Origin: Atherix ibis
Taxonomy: Eukaryota; Arthropoda; Insecta; Diptera; Athericidae
Reading direction: 5' to 3'
Length of the DNA: 64,000 nt
Assembly: GCA_958298945.1 (NCBI GenBank)
Contig: OY282605.1
Span: forward strand, 31,846,811-31,910,810
A program made the translations under genes and the position numbers. Under the pieces are notes generated by a model, which had not been told where the DNA came from, ran no database searches, and saw only the letters and a list, made by a program, of their open reading frames with translations. Below, piece by piece: positions 1-10,724 of the stretch (position 1 is the first letter of the stretch; each line of letters begins with the position of its first letter).

Positions 1-1766
1 TGAGCCGCATAATCATATATATTTTGACAGCTGTTGTCCCAGAATTGAATAGATTTGCAAAATACGCTCCAAAATCTGAAATGAAAATAATCATTTCGTC
101 ACAAAAAAACGAGTCCTTGAATACGACTCAAGATGCCAATTGCACAAAATTCTGTACATTGGAGAATATAAGGTAAAAGGTAAATTGGTTCATTGAAGTG
201 CATTCAGACATTATTTTCACATTAAGTCCAATTGTAATTTCAACAGCAACACAAATGATAACAACTATTAATATTAATATTGAAAAATAAAATTTTCAAA
301 ATTTCGTATTTAGGTGTATAGTTTTGTTGATGATAAACCTTTAAGGTCAATTAGATAACCATAATTAGGTGTTGAGGCTAATTTAATGAGAAATATTTTC
401 GAAAAGCTAATCGTACTCGCATGATCATAAATCGATAATGGCTAATGTGAGAGTATTCAATCCGGGATAGCCATTTCATTCCAGGATAATCAGGAGTTTT
501 TTTTCTCGAAAGATTGAATTAACTAGATTTGAATGGAAATCCAGAAATAAATATTTACGCCTTCGATTTGTATCCCTACAAATACGATAATGATGAAAAG
601 ACTATGTTTAGAGTTTGGTATGAATGAAGCGTGAACAGGCAGTCGTGTTTCGTGCTCAAAAGATATAATGGCCTATAGAAATGTAAGTTGCTAAATTAAG
701 TTTGGCCTCTCATGCAAGGCTCCGTGACACCTATTCCTGTTCGATACTCACCTTGAATAATATATGAATGACCATTCAGATTGACCATTAAAAGCATGAG
801 AAATTGATACTTTTGAAAATAATAACATTTCTTCGATTTAAATAGAATCTTGATTTAATTAATTCGTAATTATGGTATACTCGTACGTTTAGAGATTATT
901 TTGATGAAGAGAAATGAATGAAGTATTCAAAAGCATTTGAAGAAATTTAATTAACAAACTTTTACAAGTATTTTCTCTCAGAATATCCTTCAAATATTTA
1001 TAAAGTAATTTTTATATTATTAAATCATATTTTTATAATAATATTTTATGTAAAATTAATAATATTATAAGCATAATGGAGGGAGAAATATATACTTTTT
1101 TTTTAATTAGATTTATTGATTTTATTGACAGTTTTTTTTTTAAAGAATTCTGTAAAAAAATACATTGTAGGCTAGGTGATACTTGATTCAAAATGAGTAC
1201 GTTTTGTCGAGTTTTTTTCTAAAACAAACTTAAAAAAAGTGCTTTGAAATTAGCTTGAAATTAATATTTTTGAAGGGACTCTGTGGGACTAGCGTCAAAA
1301 CCGTATGAGCTACTTGGCAACCAGATTTCAAAGGACAAGACCTTGCGAATTGGGACTGGACGTCATACATATTTATATGAAAGAATTCTTAGTATTCATT
1401 TACATTTAGAGCCTGTATGTATATAATTGAGTTAAGGGAGTAATTTAAGAATCTCGGAAATAGAAAGAATCCTACTCGAAAAAAAGAAGGTTAAGGTACC
1501 AATTCGTTAGGATATGGATAATTTTAAAGGAGATTCAGCAAAGATTAAAGTGGATGCATAAATGAGAACAGAATGACCAATCCTTATTCTGAGAAGTTTT
1601 CTAGCCCAAAATTTATAAATAATTTCAGAATATATCGGTCCATTTATGTAGCAGTCAAGATACACTAGATATTATAGTATATTTTGAACAGGACATGGCA
1701 TCTCCTTAAAAATAACCTTGGAATCTTACTTAGTGGTCCAAAATTGGGTTACTTCTTTTTTCAGTA
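1..1766. other. gene-free AT-rich DNA
   Basis: No frame longer than chance and no transposase, RT or host protein motif was seen on either strand. The stretch has many A and T runs and short AT direct repeats, as is usual for insect intergenic DNA. Confidence 0.6.
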
Positions 1767-1842
1767 ATACTCATTAATGGGGATAATTTATCAATAAATA
1801 TTACTATTATGATCAAAATCTTTTATCCCCATTAATGAGTAT
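1767..1842. repeat. 20 bp perfect inverted repeat
   Basis: Arms at 1767-1786 and 1823-1842 (core ACTCATTAATGGGGATA and its complement) are perfect complements around a 36-base AT-rich spacer. The words next to the inner end of the left arm and the outer end of the right arm (ATAATTTATCAA) also match directly. It could be a decayed small hairpin element or a chance palindrome; no target duplication is clear. Confidence 0.6.
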
Positions 1843-2735
1843 AATTTATCAACAGAAATGTGTCAAAATGTTTGATAAAATATAATGCAGGCATTTCAAA
1901 ACCCAAAAGTACTGCGACCAACTTTTCAGAAACCCAATCTATAGCAACGCACTTTATCCACAGCGCTTTATAAAAATATACATTGAAGAACTTCCCGCGA
2001 CCCACAGGTGATTCGCGTAGCACAGTTTGGGAAACAATGATATAATAAATAGTATACTTCACTGTCTATTTAAAGGAACGGATCGGCCCCCTATTTCTTG
2101 TTTTCCTGAGCATGCTTAGTGCTATTAAAATCTTTCTATATAAGGTATCCAAACTATATAAGGATTTTAACTGGAAGAACTTGAATTAATTATAAAAAAT
2201 AAGCAGTAATATTAGTAATAATTAAGGATTGTGAGGATTTAATTATGCTTTGGGAGGAAAGAGGGGAGGGAATGATGGCATACATTTTAAAAAGAAAAAG
2301 CTTAAATTAAGCTTTCTCGATACGGAAAAGGACAAAAATGCATCCCTTTTTAACAAGAATGGATTTGAGCGAGTGTGTAATATTTTTTTACTACTACTTT
2401 TGAAATATTGCTATTTACTGTATAGCTTTTTTTTTGTCAACTTGGTAAATCCATGACTTTTACTTACGAAAAGTTGCAATAAACCTTTGCTCAGAAAGGC
2501 TTTTAACTTTGGAGATTTATAAAAATATGAAACGAGTGAAAACTCTTAACAGATTAGATCGACGATTAATATTAAACTGTTTTGAAAGTTTCGGTAAAAA
2601 AGCTCTTCACGTCAGATTGGACATTGCAGACATTTGGATGACCCCAGTCCTGTTGGTGCAGACAACACCTCCTGTTTCATGGGCATCATTATTAACTAGT
2701 TTTTATTAAAAAATGGGATTTATGTAAAGTTTATT
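1843..2735. other. gene-free AT-rich DNA
   Basis: Only short frames (62-77 codons) with biased AT composition are present and none resembles a known family. The 66-codon frame at 2509-2709 overlaps a stretch with a weak nucleotide match near 63800 (see findings), but I cannot assign a function. Confidence 0.5.
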
Positions 2736-2990
2736 GGAAAGGGATAAATATTCTTAAAAATCCTTTTTTTTCACATAAAACCTGATCATAGACTGTATGA
2801 CAATTTTTTCTTAAAGATTAAAATAAACTTTAAGGGATATTATTTTGATGGTGCTTTAAAATGATGACCATGAGACAATAGGTGTTATCGGAAAGGGATG
2901 AAAATTCACACAAATCCTTTTTTTTCGATTAAAACCTGATCGTAGACTGTGCGACTTTTTTTTGAAAAGATTAAAATAAACTTATTAGGA
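2736..2990. repeat. two ~100 bp direct repeats
   Basis: Copy one (about 2736-2835) and copy two (about 2890-2990) both begin GGAAAGGGAT, pass through a poly-T tract, share AAAACCTGATC.TAGACTGT and end in GATTAAAATAAACTT. About 55 bases separate them. They lie just upstream of a transposase C-terminal scrap at 3021-3098 and may belong to that older element; their origin is unknown. Confidence 0.65.
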
Positions 2991-3020
2991 CATTATCTTG
3001 TTACTATCGGTAATACAAAA

Positions 3021-3098
3021 AGAAGCTGAAGGCGATTCCAGTTGAATCCTTTCAGCACTGCTACGGAAAGCGAAAAAGAACACGCCTTCGCCGATGTA
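3021..3098 (+). pseudogene. mariner-type transposase C-terminal scrap
   Basis: The plus-strand frame reads KKLKAIPVESFQHCY followed by basic residues, which fits the conserved 'ELKAIP.E.F..C...W' tail found in one group of arthropod mariner transposases. The same tail recurs at 33538-33765 and at 43740-43785. The scrap stops at the TA where the irritans-type mariner begins at 3101, so that insertion probably cut it. No recognisable continuation lies beyond 4391. It is too short for a firm subfamily call. Confidence 0.5.
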
Positions 3099-3100
3099 TA

Positions 3101-4391
3101 ACAGTTCGGCTGAAAAGTTTATAAGGTAACACAGTAAAACTATTTTTTTTTGCAAAATTCATTTTTATTATTCAACATAGTTCCCTTCGCGGGAGATACA
3201 GCGATTATAGCGATCTTCCAACTTTTCGATACCATTTTTATAGTACTCTTTCGGTTTTGCCTCAAAATAGGCCTCAGTTTCGGCAATCACTTCAATCGGT
3301 CTTAAATTTCTTGCCAGCGAGCATTCTCTTGAGGTCTGCAAACAGGAAAAAGTCGCTGGGGGCCAGATCTGAAGAATACGGTGGATGGGGAAGCAATTCG
3401 TAGCCCAATTCATTGAGTTTGACCATCGTTTTCATATACTTGTGACACGGTGCATTGTCTTGGTGAAACAGCACTTTTTTCTTCTTCAAATGAGGCCGTT
3501 TCTTAGCGATTTCTTTCTTCAAACGATCCAATAACGCTATATAATAGTCGCTGCTGATCGTCTGTCCCTTCTGGAGATAGTCAATGAATATTATACCATG
3601 CGCATCCCAAAATACAGACGCTATCACCTTGCCAGCCGACTTTTGCGTCTTTCCACGCTTTAGATTCGGTTCGTCGCTCGCTCTCCACTCTGCCGACTGC
3701 CGATTGGACTCTTGAGTGTAGTGACGGAGCCATGTTTCATCCATTGTCACATATCGACGCAAAAATTCGGGTTTATTGCGCTTGAACAGCTCCAAACACT
3801 GCTCAGAATCATCAACACGTTGTTGTTTTTGGTCCACAGTGAGCTCACGTGGCACCCACTTTGCACACAGCTTTCGCATGCCCAAATATTCATGCACGAT
3901 ATGTCCAAAACGCTCTTTCGATATCTTCAGAGTCTCAGCTATCTCGCTCAACTTCACTTTACGGTCATTTAAAATTATTTTGTGGATTTTTTTGATGTTT
4001 TCTGCCGTAACCACCTCTTTTGGGCGTCCACTGCGTTCTGCATCAACTGTGCTCGTACAACCAGTTCGAAATTGACGAAACCAATATTCCACAGTTGAAA
4101 TAGCTGGAGCAGAGTCCGGAAAACGTTTGTCAAACCATGCTTTGGTTTCCACTGTATTTTTTTTCATCAAAAAGCAATGCTTTATCAATACACGAAATTG
4201 GTCTTTATCCATTTTTTTTTCAATAACAAAAGTTGCTTCACTCAAAATGCTATATCTCACGAACCAATCGACCGATTGCTGTCAAATTTTGACAGGAATC
4301 ATTTGAAGGATGGTGCTTTGTGATACTTAAGTAGATTTTTGCAAGAGGCGCCATCTAGACGTCAACCTTATAAACTTTTAACTGCCGAAAA
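3101..4391 (-). mobile_element. irritans-type (Himar1-like) mariner, near complete
   Basis: The element is about 1.29 kb, the usual mariner size. The left end after a TA at 3099-3100 reads ACAGTTCGGCTGAAAAG, then TTTATAAGGT; the right end complement reads TTCGGCAGTTAAAAG, then TTTATAAGGT. The two TIRs thus match apart from small indels. A TA also follows the right end at 4392-4393. The left TIR resembles the Himar1 end (ACAGGTTGGCTG), and the coded transposase agrees with that lineage. Confidence 0.9.
3168..4212 (-). pseudogene. irritans-type mariner transposase, one frameshift
   Basis: The start is the ATG at 4212 (MDKDQF), as in Himar1-like transposases; an upstream in-frame ATG at 4260 is not the family start. 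N-terminal helix-turn-helix DNA-binding regions cover residues 1-110, the WVPREL linker motif is at 119-124, and the D,D34D catalytic triad is intact at D158 (VTMDETW), D252 (FHQDNAPCH) and D287 (APSDFF). YSPDLAP reads YSSDLAP. One frameshift near 3295, after GKKFK, splits off the tail (EVIAETEAYFEAKPKEYY to GNYVE), which resumes in another frame and stops at 3168. Apart from that frameshift the coding region looks full length, so this is one of the least decayed copies here. Confidence 0.9.
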
Positions 4392-4393
4392 TA

Positions 4394-7148
4394 AAATACT
4401 TTCAAAGATGTAGAATTTATATAAAAAATAATATAAAATTATTGTAATAAAAAATCAGTCTCATCGATTTTGTGCCACATATTCTTAGCTTTAAAATAGA
4501 TTTGTGAAAAGAAATAATAAGTCAATCTCAATGTATAATAGTTTTCGTTAGATATGTGTAAACTAAGTTTCATAAAAAATCCAATTACTTTTAAACCATA
4601 ATAATAAAAAAAAAAACCATAAAATGAACGAAAACTTTGGACTTCACTCTATCTAATGAAAATGTGTTTGTTCTAAAACTAATTAACTTTATTAAAGAGA
4701 AAACTTCACTATTTAACTAAATAATAGAGAAATAATCGCATAAAAATCTATTCGGATGGTATTTCCATTTGTCTAACTAAATAATAAAGAAAGAAAGAAA
4801 TTATTTTATATCCTGTCCACCTGGATAGGAACAAAAATTATTTCCAAGGCATTAATTACTTGCTAAAGTTTATTTATTTAAATTCCAATATTTACCTTTT
4901 TTTTTGCTAATCAAATAGCTTTTGTAAAACGAAATATTTTTTTTGTATTGCTTTCTATTTAAATAGCCCTTCAATGAACACTAGTATATTTTTCTGCACA
5001 ATAAATTTTATTGCTCAATAAAATTTTATTATCTGATATTCTGATAGCAAAATACACTATTTATTATTGTAAACATCGATTAGAGCAACACAATATGTTT
5101 ATGGCAGGTGCAAAAAATATAATTCCAAACTATATAAAAGACGCATTTTTTTCCATTTATTTATTTTTGCAAATAAACTTAAAAAGTTTTAAAAAAACTA
5201 GACATTTGTTGTATACAAAAAAATTATATTCTCTTCAAAAAAAACATGGTCGCATATTTTCAGTTCGATATTATTTATTTTTTTAACCAAAAACATGTGC
5301 TATTGTAAATTATTATTTCTAAAAGTATCAAAGCTTATCTTTAGTGGAAATAATTTTTCCATTTACAAAAGATACGATATAAGAAAATTTCTATTATTTT
5401 ATAAAAGAAGACTTTATTTTTTATTAAGTCCAATATATAAATTCAATAGAAATAACTTTTCTTAATAAAATAACAAAAATATTTCCATTCAGTAATTGAA
5501 AATAATTGTCTTATAAGACTTACATTGTTGGTTTTCTTTCAAAGTATTCAATATTTGAAATAAATATTAAAAGTTCTCACAAAAAAAATTCAATAAAGGA
5601 CCTTTCGACTTTACTCATGAATAATTTATTATTATTCTGGTTATTTTTTTGTCCTACTACTTATAATTGTTTGAGTTTTTAAATTTTTATATATCAAATA
5701 TCGATAAAATAGAAAAAAAATTAATTTTTATGTTTTATTGAATCAGAAAAGTTACAGAAAATTTAAAAAAAACACACCATTTTTGATTCTAAGTAAAAAG
5801 TTCTTGTTAATGTTCGATTTAAAATTACTTTTTTTATATGACTATTTTCGAACACGCAGACAATATTTTTTACTATTAATTGAAACCAAATCAGAGATAT
5901 TATAGCTAAATTAAAGAATACTCAGAGAATATTTTTTACTATTAATATTAAGGCAAATTAGGGATATTACAGCTAAAGTAAAGGATTAAAGGGAGAACTA
6001 TGGCACAGGTATCCCTACTACAAATACTAAATTTATCCACATCAGAAGTAAATGCAATTTTAGTACAAATGCTTCTTCATATTTTTCTTCAATCTGTTAA
6101 TTTCATATAAATTTCCTGGTATTATCCTTTTTCGTGGAGGAGATGAAATTTACAGATTAACAAAACTATTTACAAAATCTATGCTACCATACATATCTAT
6201 AAGATGGTAAAGATATAATCAGTAATAAGAGTAAAATAAGAAAACTCGGGGCCGGTTTTATTCATCAGTGTAGCAAAAGCTAGGTTAAGACGAATCGAAA
6301 TACTGGTTAACCATTGTATCAGGCTAGCCAGTGGAGCAAATATGACTTCTCCGGTATTTTCGATCCAGTTATTTTCTCCATAATTTAGGAAAAAGTATCA
6401 TTGCCACTCCCAACTCTAAAGAGAATTCATTTTCTTTATCCTTTATAATCTCACAATAACAGATAGATCCTTTCACTTTTTTGCTCCTTAGAAGCTATGT
6501 TCAGAGTATCTATGTCTCTGAATAAGTTTAAAAAGGATACTTTTTCTTGAACAGTTGGATGGGCTCAAAAATTTTTTATTGCTATTTACGGAAGCAGTGA
6601 GATACTCAGGTCAATGCCATCCAAATCCGTGATCTTTTCTTTTAAATTTTTCTGTATAAGACGGATACATATACTGTTGAAAATGGCGGTTGAAATTGCG
6701 CATGTTCAATTGATATAATATCATCATCATTACTGATTCCAAAGAAAACGCGCACAGTTATTCGCGAACCATTGATTAATCTTGTTCTCAATCAGATTTG
6801 ACACAATCCTTTTGACAATAGTTGTATCTGAGATATGTTGGGTACCGAGCATCATACAACATTCTCAGGCATATGCAGAAAATCAAACTGAATAAACAGC
6901 AAGGTCTTATTAATACAGTCCACTCAGCAAATATCTTAACCAAAATTATGGGCACAAAAACAACTCAAAATCGTGATGGAATGTACTACTTTGTCAGATA
7001 GTTATGCTCGGTGTTCTGCTTATTATTCCACGTATTTTGAGCAAATATATACAATTTTGGTATATTTTGGATCTTCTAAGCCTCCAATTTCATTTTCAAC
7101 TATCCTCTTTCTTTTGATTAAAGAAATTAACATTCTTCACAAAATTAA
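4394..7148. other. gene-free AT-rich DNA
   Basis: Very AT-rich. The longest frames (91 codons at 5011-5286, 74 codons at 6973-7197) are rich in K, I, Y and F and look like chance translations. The part at 6240-6960 has more balanced composition and could hold an old repeat, but I recognise nothing in it. A 65 bp tandem duplication is listed separately. Confidence 0.55.
5857..5987. repeat. 65 bp tandem duplication, two copies
   Basis: Two adjacent units (about 5857-5922 and 5923-5987) both run CAGA.AATATTTTTTACTA, then TTAAT, then AAATCAGAGATATTATAGCT or a close variant. They differ at scattered sites, so the duplication is not recent. No coding content. Confidence 0.6.
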
Positions 7149-7204
7149 ACAAACTCTAACTGATCAAGCCCAGTTTTGCAAAAACTCGATCAGTTAGAGT
7201 TTGT
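7149..7204. repeat. 17 bp perfect inverted repeat
   Basis: Arms at 7149-7165 and 7188-7204 (AAACTCTAACTGATC and its complement) flank a 22-base loop. The repeat ends about 50 bases before the TIR of the mariner at 7255. No function can be assigned. Confidence 0.6.
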
Positions 7205-7254
7205 CACCAAGTGATCTTGGGACCTTACATATAAACAAAGAAAAAATATAAATA

Positions 7255-8265
7255 CAAGGTGTATAAGCTTAAATCTGCTGTTTTTTTGTCGAAAAAACAC
7301 ATGTTTTTTTTTTCATAGAAAGCAAAAACCAATTTATTCAAAGTAGTTGCCCCCGCTAGCTAAACATTTTCCACATCTCTCGGACAATTTGTGGATACCA
7401 CGCCAAAAAAATTCCTTCTCTTTCGAGGCAAACCACTCATCAAGCCATTTTCGGACGTTTTCGTAAGAATCGAAATGCTGCTCAGCGAGCGAGTGGCCCA
7501 TCGACGAAAACAGGTGGTAGTTGGAAGTGGCTAGGTCTGGTGAATAAGCGGGGTGGGGTAGCACCTCCCAGTTGAGTGTCTCCAAGTTGCGTTGTCATGG
7601 AGGAAAATGTCTTTGTTGATAATCCGTTCTTTTTTCACGCAGAGCAAGATGCAATTTGATCAGTTGTTGGTAGCAGCGGTGGGCATTGACAGTTTCAACA
7701 GGTTTCACCAAACGCACAGCATCGTCTTCTGTCCGAAGCGATTTGGTCTTGCGGAAGCTGTTGATGGTTGGCGGGGATTCTCAAAATATATCCACTTTTT
7801 ATCGCCTGTCACAATCCGATTCAGGAACGAGTTTCTTTTTTGTCTGGCGAGCTAGATTTTGCATGTGTTTTGGCGTCGCTCCATCTGCCTATCGTTCAAT
7901 TCATGCGGCATCCATTTTCCGATCTTTTCAATCTTCCACATGGCACAAAGACGCATGGAAATGGCTGGTTGAGTAACACCCAATTTCTCTGCGAACAATT
8001 TTTGCGATTGGATATCGTCTTCATCCAAAAGAGCCTACAATTGATGGTCCTCAACCTTCCTAGGCTGGTTTTCAAGCTTCTTGTCCCACAAGTCAAAATT
8101 GCCGTCTTTAAACCGACGGAACCAATCTTGGTACATTGCTTCTGATATATTATTGTACGAAATTGCTGACAATATTCACTGATTAATGTTGACAGATGTC
8201 AAACTCTTAATATGCTCACTCACGCCATCTGTGACCAAACAGTGGATTTAAGCTTATACACCTGG
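7255..8265 (-). mobile_element. Mos1-like mariner, internally deleted
   Basis: TIRs CAAGGTGTATAAGCTTAAAT (left) and, as complement of the right end, CCAGGTGTATAAGCTTAAAT are near identical and flanked by TA at 7253-7254 and 8266-8267. The first nine bases match the Mos1 end (CCAGGTGTA). The length is about 1.01 kb against about 1.28 kb for the related copy at 55145-56427, so roughly 270 bp are missing internally. Confidence 0.9.
7334..8140 (-). pseudogene. mauritiana-type transposase pseudogene
   Basis: The C-terminal part (7334-7585) reads ETLNWEVLPHPAYSPDLA to GGNYFE and is close to Mos1, but the third catalytic aspartate is N (ATSNYHLF for APSDYHLF). Compared with the copy at 55145-56427, one deletion near 7590 removes the second catalytic motif (FLHDNA) and another near 8140 removes the first ~50 codons. 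The middle survives only in shifted frames. It cannot encode a working enzyme. It can still be mobilised in principle, since its TIRs are intact; that is inference. Confidence 0.85.
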
Positions 8266-8267
8266 TA

Positions 8268-9899
8268 TTTTTGTGAAACAAAGTTTTTTAAAATTAATTA
8301 TTAATTGAAAATTTTGAAAAATAATTTTTGCACCAAAAATAAATTTGTGGTAAAAAATTTCAACCAAAAAAAAAACCATTAAATTTAGTGTATGACTTGT
8401 TGAAAGTGATTTTCTACAAATTAATAAAATTCTCAAAGTAGTACTTACAGTCAGGATTTTGTATTTTATTGTTATTTTATTATCCTTAGTTAGTTTCTAC
8501 CACAATAATAAATAAATAATAAATAGTTGCAATGTCCTTGAATAAGAAGGACATGGTTTTTAATTTGCATTTGGTAACCATTTAATCTTTGATTTTATAG
8601 CCACATTTATGATTATTTTAAATAGATTTTAATGTAGAAAATTACACCATACTCAAACACTAATTGAATTCTGTGTTTTTGCAAATATACTATAGAAGAA
8701 TGAAAAGGATTATTTTCAGTTTAACCAAAATAATCGTTATAACAACTTATTGTGAACATTTCGGCGATTATTTAGATAATATATTTTATTGCCCTCTTAT
8801 TTTGATGATTTTAGGAAGCCAAGTAATAATAGATATAAAATATAATGCAAAATGTTTTAAAAAAATAATGACTCTTATAGAGTTTATTGATATTTATGGA
8901 GTTTTTATTTGAATGTTAATATATATTGTATGATAAATAGAATAATAAACAGTGAAAAGAGTAATATATAATTTAAATAGTTCTGTTTTCATATACTTCC
9001 CTAAAATAGAGCCGGAATTTTGCAAGATTATGAGTATACTAAGCATCTTAGTTATGAAATTATTAAAAATCGATCAAATAATTCTAGTGAATTTCTTATA
9101 AAACTTCTATATTCTTTTTATAGAAAAATATTATGTTAGGAAATATTTTTTTCTGTTTGTGTTTTCCGTTTCCTAGACATGGCCTTATAACCATTTTCTA
9201 GCACCAAGACCATAAGGCGCCACATCCAATTTTCTTAACACAATTGGTGGATAGAATACAAAGCGAACTATTAAATTTTAGGAATCAAGTTAATTTGTTT
9301 AAGTGAGCTAAACGAATCTAGAAACCCTAGTAAATGGAATCCTTTCGTAAAGAAATTCTGTTTATAATTATATTTACTTAGTAGAGCAATACATATCTAC
9401 TCTACACAGTATGGTTACTAAAAAGGAAGATGAAGATAGTATTTTAGTATATTTGTTGACTGTAGTAGTTCGGCCGTCAAAAACCCACACATAACTAGAA
9501 ATATTCTATATAAACAAATCTCTGCCACCAGTTGATCTTCTAATCATAATTTAGAATAAGAAACATAAACTATTCAAATTACTATGCTTCTTATAGTTTA
9601 CATATTCAAGAATAATGTATCCACTTTAATTGATAATAGAACCAAAAAAAAATAAAATACACTTTTTAAAATGAGTTATTTGAAAACTTTCAAAAATTTC
9701 TTTTCCTTTTTTAATGGATAATTTTTAAGTTTATTTCAGATTTTTAATAATATTAAAAATAGATTTTGGCAATTTTTGGAAAACCCAGCCCTATAATTAT
9801 TATTAAAAATAACATTTTTTTTTAGCTAACCATTTGACATTTTATGTTGTGAATAGAATAATTACCCAACAAGAGCATAGAATTCAAAGATGATATGCC
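8268..9899. other. gene-free AT-rich DNA
   Basis: No coding or repeat signature found. The 82-codon plus frame at 8664-8912 is hydrophobic and AT-biased without a family motif. 9160-9260 is somewhat more GC-rich but unrecognised. Confidence 0.5.
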
Positions 9900-10004
9900 G
9901 TTTTGATGATGGAGCAACAGTTTTTGGATGCTGATTTTTCTAACAAAATTTTCTTCAGCGATGGGGCTTATGTATCGCATGTCAATAAGCACAATTGCTT
10001 AAAA
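9900..10004 (+). pseudogene. rosa-type (D,D41D) mariner transposase fragment
   Basis: The plus frame reads LDADFSNKIFFSDGAYVSHV then NKHNC, matching the first catalytic block of D,D41D rosa-type transposases (KIIFSDEAHF...YVNKQNC). E is changed to G beside the catalytic D. The fragment runs directly into the fold-back mariner at 10005, so its downstream part was lost or displaced there. About 35 codons only. Confidence 0.65.
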
Positions 10005-10724
10005 AGTCTCGCGAATTTTGAATATCCGCGGGTTACGTATATTCGATTTTCGATTTTTTGTGGCTTTATATTGGTACTCATGTCTCTCACTTATGCCGAA
10101 AAGTTCGGCCATTTTGAATGTTCAGTTAATTTTTGACAGCTGCTTTGCTTGCACGTGGTTTTAGCTCGTCTTCGATTTTTGCCCATTCCAAAAAATGGAT
10201 CAAAGAATCTGTTTCGGGAACAAGAAAAAATCACAGGGGGTCAGATCTGGGGAATACGGTGGCTGCGGCATTATTGGTGTGTTGTTTTTGGCCAAAAATT
10301 CGCGCACAAGCAACGATGAAAAAAAAAAAACATGGCACCACGCCCCTGTAATCGAAAAAAACTGTAAGCAAAACCTTCACATTCAACCGAACTTGGCGCT
10401 TTTTTTTCAGTCTTGGCTCGTGCGGTAGCTTCCATTGGGATGATTGAGCTTTGGTTTCCACGTCACCTATGATTCGTCACTAGTTATGATCCTTTGGACC
10501 AAATTTGGGTCTAACAGCTCCTTAGCAATGCTTTGGTCGAAAATGAGTAAAAATAGAAGACGAGCTAAAACACGTGCAAACAAAGTAGCTGTCAAAAATT
10601 AACTGAACATTCAAAATGGCCGAACTTGTCGGTATAAATGAGAGACATGAGTACCAACATAACGCCACAAAAAATCGAAAATCGAATATACGTAACCCGC
10701 AGAAATTCACAATTTGCGATACTA
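10005..10724. mobile_element. fold-back derivative of the MDQR mariner
   Basis: A left arm (10005-10189) and a right arm (10539-10724) are inverted copies of the same ~185 bp 5' leader that precedes the MDQR transposase in the copy at 58291. On the left arm the leader continues into ATGGATCAAAGAATCTG (MDQRIC). On the minus strand the right arm jumps to the middle of the transposase (IAKELL..PNL), then ETKAQSSQWKLPHEPR, VKVLLTVFFDY and SLLVREFLAKNN. The element therefore has a 5' end at both sides and no 3' end. The outermost ~15 bases of the TIR are not conserved on either side. It is non-coding; it may have formed by self-insertion or aberrant repair. Confidence 0.75.

Noticed and set aside
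5011..5286. 91-codon plus-strand frame
   Set aside because: Lysine, isoleucine and tyrosine-rich translation of very AT-rich DNA; no motif.
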